DNA of 64,000 nucleotides, taken from JAXLZZ01 sp046350675. Lineage in GTDB: Bacteria; Patescibacteriota; Saccharimonadia; Saccharimonadales; UBA4665. The stretch spans positions 1-64,000 of the forward strand of contig JAXLZZ010000004.1 in the NCBI GenBank assembly GCA_046350675.1, read 5' to 3'. The notes under the pieces are model-generated. The model searched no databases. It saw nothing but the letters and a program-made list of their open reading frames with translations, and was not told where the DNA came from. Below, one piece after another: positions 56,191 to 64,000 of this stretch (the stretch's first letter is position 1; each line of letters starts with the position of its first letter). A program made the position numbers and the translations under genes.

Positions 56191-56586
56191 GTGGCACGAA
56201 TACTGATTGTAGAAGATGATAAAGACTTAAACAACGCGTACAGCATTATTTTAGAGAGCGAAGGGCATGAGGTCGAGAGCGCATTTGACGGCAAAGATGC
56301 ACTGGCCAAAGCAAAGAAATTTGACCCTGAGCTAATCCTTCTCGACCTCTTGATGCCGGTAATGGGTGGATTAGAATTTCTGCAGAAATATGACCTGATT
56401 AATAAGCACCCTGATGTACGAGTATTGATCTTTACCAATATGGAGAATTCTCCAGAAGTGACAGAATCATATGCGCTTGGCGCGCATCGTTGCATCATTA
56501 AATCCTGGACTGCACCCCACAACCTAGCACGGGTCATTAACGATACGCTAGAGCAGCCAAATGATGCAGCTAAAGCTACAGCTTAA
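56191..56586 (+). CDS. Single-domain response regulator (receiver only)
   Basis: 131 aa. Acidic pocket EDD (8-10), phospho-acceptor Asp52 in LILLDLLMP, Thr82 and Lys104 (IIKSW). There is no output domain, so it acts by protein contact or phosphorelay. Starts at GTG with AAGGGG upstream. Probable partner of the kinase at 54985. The 3' end overlaps the convergent Crp/Fnr gene by 11 bp. Confidence 0.92.
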   Translation: MARILIVEDDKDLNNAYSIILESEGHEVESAFDGKDALAKAKKFDPELILLDLLMPVMGGLEFLQKYDLINKHPDVRVLIFTNMENSPEVTESYALGAHRCIIKSWTAPHNLARVINDTLEQPNDAAKATA

Positions 56587-57271
56587 TTTTTAGCTCAGCA
56601 ATATACTCATCATTCAAGAGCTGCATAAGCTTTGCTAAGTCGAGCTTGTAGGCAGTTCCTTTGCCATACTCGATGATACCAGAGTGTTTCAGCTTGTTTA
56701 GTTCAGTAGCAGCTGTTTCACGTGTGAGTCCTGTCAGGTTAGCAAAGTCCTGATGGGTCAAATCAAGTACAATTTCAATCTTTTGCGGCGCAATCTGCTT
56801 GCCATGGCTGAGAGCAAGATAGTGCAGTGTATACAGCAGCTTGTCGCTTGCTCTAGAGTGCTGTAAGGCGTTTAAGCGCATCGATTCGCCTAACTCATCA
56901 ATAATGTGTCGTTCCAGCTCTTTATAAATCAATTGCGGGTGTTTTTTGATGTAACTAACGTACTCTTCTCGATTTACAAGGTACAGCTCCACGCTTGAGG
57001 TAAATGCTTCGTAATAATAAATAGAGTTGGCCATTTTGCCGTATACCCACGGGCCTGGGAAGACTGAATCGGCTGTATAAAAGGCAACTGGCTTTTCGTC
57101 GCCAGCAATACTTAAATTGTAAGCTTTGACCGTGCCGCTTTTTACCACAAACGCACCGCGCGGAGCCTCGCCCTGAAACACAATAATTTCACCCTTCTTG
57201 AAGGAACGGGTAGGGTGCTGCTCCAGGAACATCCGCAACTGTTTTTCGGCAATATCTAGGTCTAGGCTCAT
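56576..57271 (-). CDS. Crp/Fnr-family transcriptional regulator
   Basis: 231 aa. A cyclic-nucleotide-binding beta-roll at ~20-120 (KKGEIIVFQGEAPRGAFVV, SGTVKAYNLS) and a C-terminal winged helix with THQDFANLTGLTRETAATEL. There is no cysteine cluster, so it is not an FNR oxygen sensor. The ligand is unknown. Ribosome site AGGGGAA. It converges on the receiver gene with an 11-bp overlap, so each mRNA carries antisense sequence to the other. Confidence 0.9.
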   Translation of the reverse strand: MSLDLDIAEKQLRMFLEQHPTRSFKKGEIIVFQGEAPRGAFVVKSGTVKAYNLSIAGDEKPVAFYTADSVFPGPWVYGKMANSIYYYEAFTSSVELYLVNREEYVSYIKKHPQLIYKELERHIIDELGESMRLNALQHSRASDKLLYTLHYLALSHGKQIAPQKIEIVLDLTHQDFANLTGLTRETAATELNKLKHSGIIEYGKGTAYKLDLAKLMQLLNDEYIAELKIKL

Positions 57272-57333
57272 TGGTTCCCCTATAGTAGCACCGCTACGTC
57301 TCGCTGAACAGTGCTGAATGTTATTGCGGTGCG

Positions 57334-58878
57334 CTAGTTAGTTGTGCTAGTAGTCTTGGGCCTAGGGATCTGGTCGCTGCCAATTACCACGATGAAATCT
57401 GCGTCATAGATGTATTTATATGGATTGGTAGCGGTGAAATTATTTGCATATTGTTGTCCAAGGAACCTCTTGGTGGTTGGTTTCTTGCCGGCTGAGTTGT
57501 CAATAACCACTGTTTTAGTTTCTGTATCAGACTGTGCACTACCAACCTTTACGACATTGATACCTTTTGAGGTTAGTGCTGCATTCTTCTTTGAAGCAAG
57601 GCCATCGCTTGTCGTGCCGTTCAAGACAACCACTTTTGCACCCTCTTGCACAATTGGGTTGGATGACATCTTGCGTTTCATAAATGCCTGTATATCGCTA
57701 AAGTCATCAAGACCAGCTGCTGGGATAAGCGCCGACTGACCGCTCGCGTTATATCCCTCAAGGAGATTCTTGCCATCGGCATCATTCAGCCCCACAGATG
57801 TAATTTGATTCGATGGTATTTTCTTCGTTAGATCATAAAGACGCTTGAGTTCGTTAGGCTTGAAGTCGGTTTTTACATTACTACCGACTGCATCTGCCAG
57901 ACTAGCAATTTTAGCTGGGTTAGCAATAACGCCTGGTGTAGAGGCCTTGTTCTTGAGAGCTATCATGATCTGGCGCTGGTTTTCAGTTCTATCAAAATCA
58001 CTGGCTGCAAACCCGTATGAACGGTATGAGTCGCCACGTGCACGCGATAAATTCAACGCCTGTTGGCCGCTTAGGTGGTGCTTACCATTGGACAATTTTA
58101 CGAGCGGCTTTTTGGTGGTCCAATCAATATTCGGATCATATAGCCCTCGGGGGTCCTCGCTCTTAACGGTAAAGTCAATTCCACCCACAGCATCCACCGC
58201 CTGTCTGAGAGCCTTATAATTCACTAACGCGTAATAATTTATATCTATACCCAGATTATCTTCGACTGTCTTCTCAAGAAGACCCATACCACCTTCTGGG
58301 TAACCATTTTCTTTAAATTTATCCTGCTTGCCGTACACATATGCTGAGTTGATCTTAGAGTGCCCATTGTCATCAATATCTACATACAGATCGCGGGGTA
58401 TGCTCATAAGAAAAGCTTTGTTGTTCTTTGTATCTACGCTCATAAGCATGATCGAATCAGTTAACTCGCCACCATCGTGACCAACGTCATCCGCTGAGTT
58501 ACCGGCTAATAGGATATTTACCCGCCCTTTATCTTCGCCTTTAAGTTTAGTGTTATCAAGCACGCTTAAAACACTTGCGCCGAAGATTTTTTGGGCATTC
58601 CACAAAAATTTAGCCGTTAGAAACCCACCGACCAGCATCAGACAAACAAAAAAAGCGATGGCCGTACGTTTCGGGGTAATCTTACCAAAACGAGATTTCT
58701 TCACAACTGTTGGGCCAGGCAACTTGTGCTTGTCTCTAGGGTCGTACTGATAATTCGGAAGTGTTTTGCCGACGCCCGCAAACTGTTGACGCTGCTTTTT
58801 AATGGCAGCAATATCCTGACCCGGCCGTGCTTTGCCGGTCGCCACATTGACAGGGATGCGTATAGGTTTTTGTGCCAT
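57334..58878 (-). CDS. LytR-CpsA-Psr (LCP) family cell-wall ligase
   Basis: 514 aa. A cytoplasmic basic N-terminus (~1-70), one membrane helix (AIAFFVCLMLVGGFLTAKF), then an extracellular LCP domain with the core motifs ELTDSIMLMSVDTKNN, SIPRDLYVDI, KINSAYVYG, and GGIDFTV with SRARGDSYRSYGF and FDRTENQRQIM. A LytR_C domain follows near 405-500 (VVVLNGTTSDGLASKKNAAL). LCP enzymes attach glycopolymers to peptidoglycan, which fits the Gram-positive-like envelope suggested by the LANTG protein. TATAAT box at 58893-58898 (minus). Confidence 0.93.
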   Translation of the reverse strand: MAQKPIRIPVNVATGKARPGQDIAAIKKQRQQFAGVGKTLPNYQYDPRDKHKLPGPTVVKKSRFGKITPKRTAIAFFVCLMLVGGFLTAKFLWNAQKIFGASVLSVLDNTKLKGEDKGRVNILLAGNSADDVGHDGGELTDSIMLMSVDTKNNKAFLMSIPRDLYVDIDDNGHSKINSAYVYGKQDKFKENGYPEGGMGLLEKTVEDNLGIDINYYALVNYKALRQAVDAVGGIDFTVKSEDPRGLYDPNIDWTTKKPLVKLSNGKHHLSGQQALNLSRARGDSYRSYGFAASDFDRTENQRQIMIALKNKASTPGVIANPAKIASLADAVGSNVKTDFKPNELKRLYDLTKKIPSNQITSVGLNDADGKNLLEGYNASGQSALIPAAGLDDFSDIQAFMKRKMSSNPIVQEGAKVVVLNGTTSDGLASKKNAALTSKGINVVKVGSAQSDTETKTVVIDNSAGKKPTTKRFLGQQYANNFTATNPYKYIYDADFIVVIGSDQIPRPKTTSTTN

Positions 58879-59000
58879 TACAGTTGCGATACATTATAGC
58901 GGTTTCTCTCATACTATGCGAGTACTTTACGTAGAATCACTGTGAAGAAGCTGAGAAGTAAGTTGTTTCTCTTCACCCCTGTAAGGTATACTAGATGCAT

Positions 59001-59945
59001 ATGAAGGTTGTTGTTCAAGTTCCATGCCTCAACGAAGAAGGCACACTGCCACTCGTATTAGAGAGCATTCCAAAAAAGATCCCAAACGTCGATGAAGTGA
59101 TTGTGCTGATTATTGATGACGGCTCTACCGATAAAACAGTAGAAATAGCCAAGAGACATGGCGTTACCGAGTTTGTGCGCCATGCCAGGAATCAAGGCCT
59201 TGGCCGTTCATTCCACGATGGCGTACACCGTGCGCTTGAGCTTGGGGCAGATATCGTCGTAAACACCGATGGCGACAATCAATACCCACAAGATCGCATT
59301 GCAGATTTAGTTCAGCCAATCATCAACGGTGAAGCAGATATTGTAATTGCCGATCGCCAGACAAGTAAGATTGCCCATTTTTCGCCAGCCAAGAAGCTAC
59401 TACAGAAAGTTGGCAGCGAAGTAGTCAATAAAGCGGCCGGCACCAAACTACCAGATGCTGCCAGCGGTTTCCGCGCATACAGTAAAGAGAGTTTAATCCG
59501 CCTCAATACCGTCACACGGTTTAGCTATTGCACAGAAACCATTATTCAAGCAGGCAACAAAGGTCTAAAGATCGTCAGTATACCAGTAGAAACTAATCCG
59601 AAACTTAGAGAATCGCGCCTTTTTAAATCAACAGGCGAACACGTTCGCAAATCTGCAGTAACTATCATTCGTGCCTATGTAATGTACAAGCCACATATGG
59701 TGTTTGGTACGCTCGGCATAACACTATTCGTGTTAGGTCTGGTACCTTTTGCGCGTTTTGTGTACTTAAGTCTGCAAGATGGCACAACTGCCGGCCATAT
59801 CCAATCGTTACTTGTAGGCTCATTGCTGATGATTAGCGCATTCCTTTGTTTAGTCCTAAACGTTATTGCCGACTTGATTCGTATTAATCGCGTACTCACC
59901 GAGACTCAGCTCGAAGAAGTTAAAAGACAACGCTTTTCAGACTAA
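59001..59945 (+). CDS. Family 2 glycosyltransferase (polyprenyl-phosphate sugar transferase type)
   Basis: 314 aa. GT-A domain: VVVQVPCLNEEGTLPLVL, VLIIDDGSTDKTVEIA, NTDGDNQYPQDRIADL (the DxD-type metal site), and a GFRAYSKESL acceptor loop. Two C-terminal membrane segments follow, as in dolichol-phosphate-mannose or glucose synthases. It would supply a lipid-linked sugar to GT-C enzymes such as its convergent neighbour. The start at 59001 leaves 8 bases after TATACT (58987-58992); the ATG at 58995 is the alternative. Confidence 0.88.
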   Translation: MKVVVQVPCLNEEGTLPLVLESIPKKIPNVDEVIVLIIDDGSTDKTVEIAKRHGVTEFVRHARNQGLGRSFHDGVHRALELGADIVVNTDGDNQYPQDRIADLVQPIINGEADIVIADRQTSKIAHFSPAKKLLQKVGSEVVNKAAGTKLPDAASGFRAYSKESLIRLNTVTRFSYCTETIIQAGNKGLKIVSIPVETNPKLRESRLFKSTGEHVRKSAVTIIRAYVMYKPHMVFGTLGITLFVLGLVPFARFVYLSLQDGTTAGHIQSLLVGSLLMISAFLCLVLNVIADLIRINRVLTETQLEEVKRQRFSD

Positions 59946-61468
59946 TTACGCCACAAGAATTTTGTAGGCGAGTAGTAGCCCGGTGTGATCGGACCAAATG
60001 TGTCGCGCAGGGTACCATTGACTGATTGGACGGTTGAGTTTGGCCAATACCAAGCGTTGTTAGCTCTGAGCACGTAGGTTGCTGCGCCACCGCCCCAAGC
60101 AAAACAAAAGATAGCCAGCGCTGCGAAGCTGATGGTAAGTCTGCGCTGTTTGCCAAACAATTCATTAACCGCTAGCGCACTTATCAAAAAGAGGATTGGG
60201 GCAACCAACACTAAATAGCGGCCGTTAATGGCTACACTCTGGCCCAGCTCCCTAAATGTCTGTAACCCATTGAGCCACAACACACCAATATACGAGATAA
60301 CAACAAGGCTAAACAACCAGAGTACCGTTGAATCATATCGTCGCCAGACAACTTTGCCTTTGATGAGTAGCGCAAAGAGGGATATCACAGCCAATACAAT
60401 AACCGACATGCCGGGTAGCAAGAGTGGTGCTTTCGCTTCAAAGTTTGTGCCTGGCCCATCAACCGCAAAGAAGCTGCGCAGCCACATGCCGTGGAACCAA
60501 TCAGCTGCATAGGATGCAACACTTGAGTTGTTAATTGTCGGGTCATTCATAATGCGGTAATTACGTGCCCATGGTCCGTATTGCTTACACCGGTCTACAC
60601 TAATAACTTGTGCACAGTCTGGCACTGGATTGTGGTAGCGCGCCATGTTTACTCCATAGCGCTCAGCAAAAAGAACGCCTGTTACAAGCAAGAGTATGAT
60701 AAGTAGCCATTGCATACTTCGCGAAATAGTTGTCCAGCCAAAACCAACACTTAAGGCCAGCTTTTTGGCACCTTCATGAGTATGCCACAAGCGCCATATC
60801 AGGTAACCCACTACAGCTAACACAATTGGCAGAAACGCATATTTAATCAGACTAGCAGCCATACAAGCGATGATTAGCAACAGCAGTGACTCGGTGTCAA
60901 CCCGTTTGTACTTCGCTAGATCTTGGTTAACCTTGACCGCAAGCAGCAATACAACAGCCATAACAGGCATGAGCAAGTTGTCGTAATTAAGCTGAGCAGC
61001 AAGCAGCGGCACTACAGGTATCAATACGAGCAATAGCAAAGAGGTGTGTACGATTGCCTTAGAAGCCCCAGTTTTTAGTAAAGCTTTGCGCCACAACACC
61101 AGGCCAGCGGCAAAGAAACTAATGTTTGTAAGACGCAAAATCAGCACCTGAGTAGCTTGATTGTCAGTGAAGACTGCGATAAGTTTATAGGGAAAACTCA
61201 TCAGATAGTGAAACAGGTAGGAAGGATCGCGGGTAATAGCGCCAAAGCTGTCCGCTCCAGCCGGGTGAGCCGCCCAGAATGGACTCAAATGATCAGCATA
61301 TAGTCGGATGATGCCGAGATGGAAGTCCTCATCAAAAGCCATAGGATAACGGCCACTCAGAGCAATCCACAAAGCTTGGAGCACAAGTAGAACCACTATA
61401 CCCGCAAAAAAATACCGTGAAGACACAATGCCGATTAGCTGCTGGGTGCGCGAGATTTTTTTCTTCAT
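59942..61468 (-). CDS. Polytopic GT-C-like membrane protein, 508 aa
   Basis: 508 aa with about 11 membrane segments. The first extracytoplasmic loop carries AFDEDFHLGIIRLYADHL, with the DE and DxxHxG layout of GT-C mannosyl- or glucosyl-transferases. A long loop (~285-350) contains two Cys. It probably transfers a sugar from a polyprenyl carrier, which the neighbouring GT2 could make. The 3' end overlaps that gene by 4 bp. A TATAAT box (61487-61492, minus) precedes it; no ribosome site is seen. Confidence 0.7.
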   Translation of the reverse strand: MKKKISRTQQLIGIVSSRYFFAGIVVLLVLQALWIALSGRYPMAFDEDFHLGIIRLYADHLSPFWAAHPAGADSFGAITRDPSYLFHYLMSFPYKLIAVFTDNQATQVLILRLTNISFFAAGLVLWRKALLKTGASKAIVHTSLLLLVLIPVVPLLAAQLNYDNLLMPVMAVVLLLAVKVNQDLAKYKRVDTESLLLLIIACMAASLIKYAFLPIVLAVVGYLIWRLWHTHEGAKKLALSVGFGWTTISRSMQWLLIILLLVTGVLFAERYGVNMARYHNPVPDCAQVISVDRCKQYGPWARNYRIMNDPTINNSSVASYAADWFHGMWLRSFFAVDGPGTNFEAKAPLLLPGMSVIVLAVISLFALLIKGKVVWRRYDSTVLWLFSLVVISYIGVLWLNGLQTFRELGQSVAINGRYLVLVAPILFLISALAVNELFGKQRRLTISFAALAIFCFAWGGGAATYVLRANNAWYWPNSTVQSVNGTLRDTFGPITPGYYSPTKFLWRN

Positions 61469-61507
61469 ACGTAGGATTTACGCTCTATTATAAGCTACAA
61501 TTATTGG

Positions 61508-62386
61508 ATGAGTCGCACTTTATTAAAGCAAATTGCTGCTGTGACCGTGCTGATAGTAACCGGCGCTGCCTTTGCGTACTACTTCAAAACCCATCCAGAA
61601 GTTGGCAAGCTTCTCCGTGATGTCCCCCTGACCACCCTCGGTATACTCTTGCTACTCTATATAGCAACTGTGGGCGCGCTGGTGCTCATCTTTACCGCCA
61701 CCTTACGTCTCTGCAAGCTCAAAATCGAAGCAGGCGAGGTATCTCTGTTAACTGCCTACTCATCGGTGATTAACTTCTTTGGGCCCTTGCAAAGCGGGCC
61801 GGCATTTCGCGCGGTTTGGTTGTATCAGAAATACAAGCTTAATCTCAAAGCTTACGCCATGGCTACCTTCGTGTACTATCTGTTTTTCGGCTTCTTTAGT
61901 GGCTTGTTCTTAATTTCTGGGCTCTTTGGCTGGTGGACATTGCTCCTGTCAATTATAGGCGCTAGCTGCATATACTTCGCGGTAGGCACACGCTGGATAG
62001 CCCCACGTCTTAAGAACCTTGATATGCGTGGTTGGTACTACTTAGCGATAGCGACCCTCATACAGGTCAGTCTGATGGCTGTCATCTACACCATTGAGCT
62101 CAAAGCAGTTGATCCTAATATTAACGTTGGACAGGCAATTATCTATACAGGAGCAGCTAATCTAGCACTCTTTGTATCACTCACTCCTGGGGCAATCGGC
62201 TTCCGAGAGGCGTTTCTGCTCTTTTCGCAGCAGCTCCACCACATCAGCCCTTCGGTGATTGTAGCCACAAACATCTTGGATCGCACGCTCTACATTACTT
62301 TAATGCTTCTATTGGGTATATTTATTTTTGGCAGCCAAGCAAATAAGCGATTTAAATCAGCCACCGATAAAAAAGCTGTCAGCTGA
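61508..62386 (+). CDS. UPF0104 / YbhN-like membrane protein
   Basis: 292 aa with about eight membrane segments. The family motifs appear as INFFGPLQSGPAFRAVWLYQKY and SLTPGAIGFREAFLLF (P-G-x-x-G-x-x-E). Paralogous in type to the protein at 52669. It may flip or present lipid-linked intermediates of the adjoining glycosyltransferases. TACAAT ends 6 bases before the ATG (leaderless). The 3' end overlaps cyoE by 30 bp, tail to tail. Confidence 0.8.
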   Translation: MSRTLLKQIAAVTVLIVTGAAFAYYFKTHPEVGKLLRDVPLTTLGILLLLYIATVGALVLIFTATLRLCKLKIEAGEVSLLTAYSSVINFFGPLQSGPAFRAVWLYQKYKLNLKAYAMATFVYYLFFGFFSGLFLISGLFGWWTLLLSIIGASCIYFAVGTRWIAPRLKNLDMRGWYYLAIATLIQVSLMAVIYTIELKAVDPNINVGQAIIYTGAANLALFVSLTPGAIGFREAFLLFSQQLHHISPSVIVATNILDRTLYITLMLLLGIFIFGSQANKRFKSATDKKAVS

Positions 62387-63217
62387 TACGGCTACAGCCC
62401 AAACCAGCAATACGTTCAAAGATACAAAGAATAACTTCTTAGCCCACTTCTCGTAATCCTTGCTCTTCACGTTTTTATGCCAGTAATAGAGCCAGAATAA
62501 CCCTGTTATAATCATAATGATCGCGTACGGGATAGTCGTATAGCCGTAACCTGTGAGTAGGCAAGCGGTGATGATAAAACCAAAAATATAGAGTAGAATC
62601 TGCTGTTTGGTAGCTTCTACGCCTTTAACTGCTGGCAACACGGGTAGACCAGCCGCCTTGTAATCCTTGAGTCGAAATAGAGCAATAGAGTAGAAATGAG
62701 CCATCTGCCACGTGACCAATATCAAGAAGAGCAGCAAGGCACCAGCGTCTAGTTGATTTGTAACAGCCGTATAGCCGGCCACAGGGGGTGTGGAGCCTGC
62801 AATCGTACCAATAAGCGTACCATGAACCGTTTTACGTTTACCGACACCGTATATCACCACATAGGAGAATAGACCAACTAGACCAACAAGCGCAGTTAAA
62901 ACATTCACCCAAGCCGTTAGGATTACAAAACCGAGTAAACCAAGCATAACTGCGTATATAAATGCATTGTGCACCGATATTTCGCCAGTCACCAACGCAC
63001 GTTTTTTGGTGCGATCCATCTTGGCGTCAATCTCGCGGTCAAGATAATTATTAATCACGCAACCGCATGCAATTACAAAAGAAGTACCTGCAAGCACTGC
63101 CAGTAGTACCGCAACATCGATATCACCTTGTGAGGCTAATAAAAAACCAGCAATCACACTTAGCAAATTGCCACGAATAATCCCAGGCTTAGTCAGACGA
63201 TAGTAAGCGCTGATCAA
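62357..63217 (-). CDS. cyoE: Protoheme IX farnesyltransferase (heme O synthase)
   Basis: 286 aa. UbiA-type prenyltransferase that farnesylates heme b to heme O. First Asp-rich motif NNYLDREIDAKMDRTKKRAL; second region YYWHKNV near the end; PPVAGYTAVT in the middle. About nine membrane segments, standard length. It overlaps cyoD by 4 bp (ATGA). Its presence implies that the bo3-type oxidase encoded upstream is used. Confidence 0.93.
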   Translation of the reverse strand: MISAYYRLTKPGIIRGNLLSVIAGFLLASQGDIDVAVLLAVLAGTSFVIACGCVINNYLDREIDAKMDRTKKRALVTGEISVHNAFIYAVMLGLLGFVILTAWVNVLTALVGLVGLFSYVVIYGVGKRKTVHGTLIGTIAGSTPPVAGYTAVTNQLDAGALLLFLILVTWQMAHFYSIALFRLKDYKAAGLPVLPAVKGVEATKQQILLYIFGFIITACLLTGYGYTTIPYAIIMIITGLFWLYYWHKNVKSKDYEKWAKKLFFVSLNVLLVWAVAVSADSFFIGG

Positions 63218-63582
63218 TGCGTCTTAATTCCTTCGTCCTTTATGATGTACTCGTCTGTCTGTGCCGGCGACATGCTTTTGCCATGATGATAATCCAAGTT
63301 TGCCATAATCCACAACGAACCAATAACTAAAATTGCCACTACAAGCACCATATAGCCAAATGTTTTGACGTGCCAACGAGGCTTAGCTTCTTCGCCGACA
63401 TGTAGGAAGAAAATAACTTGTACTGCAAATTGCACCAACGCGAGCGTTATCACAGCCACCGTCAACGTGAGAGGCGGGAAAACTTCTTTAACTACCAGGA
63501 AGTAAGCGGTCAATGTTAAGTAGACTGACAACAAAAAACCAACTGTGTACGCTGAAATTTTTAATCGATGTTGATTATTCAT
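63214..63582 (-). CDS. cyoD: Cytochrome o ubiquinol oxidase subunit IV
   Basis: 122 aa with three membrane segments: AYTVGFLLSVYLTLTAYFLV, LTVAVITLALVQFAVQVIFFLH and MVLVVAILVIGSLWIMANLDYH. The order and spacing and the VQVIFFLHVGEEAKPRW loop match CyoD. Overlaps cyoC and cyoE by 4 bp each, so the genes form one tightly coupled operon. Confidence 0.9.
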   Translation of the reverse strand: MNNQHRLKISAYTVGFLLSVYLTLTAYFLVVKEVFPPLTLTVAVITLALVQFAVQVIFFLHVGEEAKPRWHVKTFGYMVLVVAILVIGSLWIMANLDYHHGKSMSPAQTDEYIIKDEGIKTH

Positions 63583-64000
63583 GTTGGGATCACTCCTAGC
63601 AAATACACAATACTAAAGATGAATATCCACACCACGTCTAGAAAATGCCAGAATAGGCTCAACATGGTAAGCTTACGCACCGAGCCATGAGTGAGTCCGA
63701 CTTTCGCGACACGTACCATCATAGTAATTATCCAAATAAGACCGATGGTAATGTGTAGCCCGTGGGTGGCTACGAGCGTAAAGAAGGATGACATTGCTGC
63801 GCTTGCTTGCCAACTATGACCTTCGTGCACCAAGTTGATGAATTCCTGAAGCTCCATCGTCAGGAAGGCCAGACCCAACACGGCCGTCACTGCCAACCAG
63901 AAGATGGTCTGTCGCTTTTGTTTCTGCTGCACAGCCAACATTGCCAGACCGCACGTAAAGCTACTAGCAAGTAGAATCAGGGTCTCTGCCAATACATAGG
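63579..64000 (-). CDS. cyoC: Cytochrome o ubiquinol oxidase subunit III (N-terminus beyond window)
   Basis: About 140 residues are visible: four membrane segments and the family motifs VATHGLHITIGLIWI and SLFWHFLDVVWIFIF, as in CyoC. The open frame continues past base 64000 (reading YVLAETLILLASSF), and the family has about 65 more N-terminal residues, so the gene is cut by the window edge. cyoA and cyoB are expected just outside. Confidence 0.92.
   Translation of the reverse strand, partial: YVLAETLILLASSFTCGLAMLAVQQKQKRQTIFWLAVTAVLGLAFLTMELQEFINLVHEGHSWQASAAMSSFFTLVATHGLHITIGLIWIITMMVRVAKVGLTHGSVRKLTMLSLFWHFLDVVWIFIFSIVYLLGVIPT

Overview
The window reads like a chromosome segment of a Candidate Phyla Radiation (Patescibacteria) bacterium, most likely a Candidatus Saccharibacteria (TM7) relative. 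This is an inference from gene content and protein style; no 16S rRNA gene is present. The supporting traits are: core information genes with trimmed domains (DnaX and RecR without zinc-finger cysteines), an N-terminally extended ribosomal protein L1, a GT4/GH57/GH15 storage-glucan operon, a dTMP kinase fused to a ThyX-like protein, many lineage-specific small proteins, and dense gene packing with 4-30 bp overlaps. UGA ends genes normally (several ATGA junctions), so the standard bacterial code applies. There is no CRISPR array, transposase, integrase or prophage.

Layout. 1-3.2 kb: RluA-type pseudouridine synthase (cut by the window edge), clamp-loader delta', a TPR protein and an orphan gene. 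3.3-4.4 kb: a minus-strand tRNA cluster (Thr-TGT, Tyr-GTA, Thr-GGT) with hairpin-rich spacers, a divergent structured small RNA with its own promoter and terminator, and rpmG. 4.4-8.9 kb: a minus operon of glycogen-synthase-like GT4, GH57 and GH15. 9.0-12.4 kb: a sortase-type (LANTG) surface protein, a 62-aa protein behind a switch-like leader, and a 700-aa orphan. 12.4-16.8 kb: tRNA-Trp, a P-loop kinase, a YgjP-like metallopeptidase, a cytosolic PAS histidine kinase and a membrane GT2. 17-21 kb: secE-nusG-rplK-(77-aa ORF)-rplA with small orphan membrane proteins inserted. 21.1-25.3 kb: a dTTP-synthesis block (dNMP kinase-like, dCTP deaminase-like, Tmk-ThyX fusion). 25.3-27.8 kb: a structured RNA, a transglutaminase-like orphan, and the L10-leader/rplJ/rplL operon. 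27.9-36.4 kb: dnaX, dnaB, GT-C protein, YbaB, recR, Nudix, NrnA-like and cysS. 36.4-40.8 kb: envelope glycolipid genes (two PimA-like GT4s, alpha/beta hydrolase) and an AI-2E-type permease. 41-42.2 kb: tRNA-Gln preceded by an interrupted tRNA-Gln copy, and a TMEM175-family gene broken by one in-frame UGA. 42.2-53.6 kb: two ABC-2 exporters, a CPA1-type antiporter, a 902-aa C-type-lectin surface protein, an orphan, a second structured small RNA and a UPF0104 membrane protein. 53.7-57.3 kb: signalling genes (membrane protein, PAS histidine kinase, lone receiver, Crp/Fnr regulator). 57.3-62.4 kb: LCP cell-wall ligase, GT2, GT-C protein and UPF0104 flippase-like protein. 62.4-64 kb: cyoE-cyoD-cyoC of a bo3-type quinol oxidase (cyoC cut by the window edge).

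Recurring regulatory style. Many genes have a TATAAT-like -10 box ending only 6-11 bases before the start codon, which implies leaderless or nearly leaderless mRNAs; operon-internal genes use AGGAG-type ribosome binding sites. Three orphan genes share an unusual promoter with a second TTGACA inside the spacer. Several intergenic regions hold compact multi-hairpin RNAs with their own promoter and intrinsic terminator. Together with the RNA switch-like leader at 10.1-10.3 kb, these RNAs are the best candidates here for undescribed biology.
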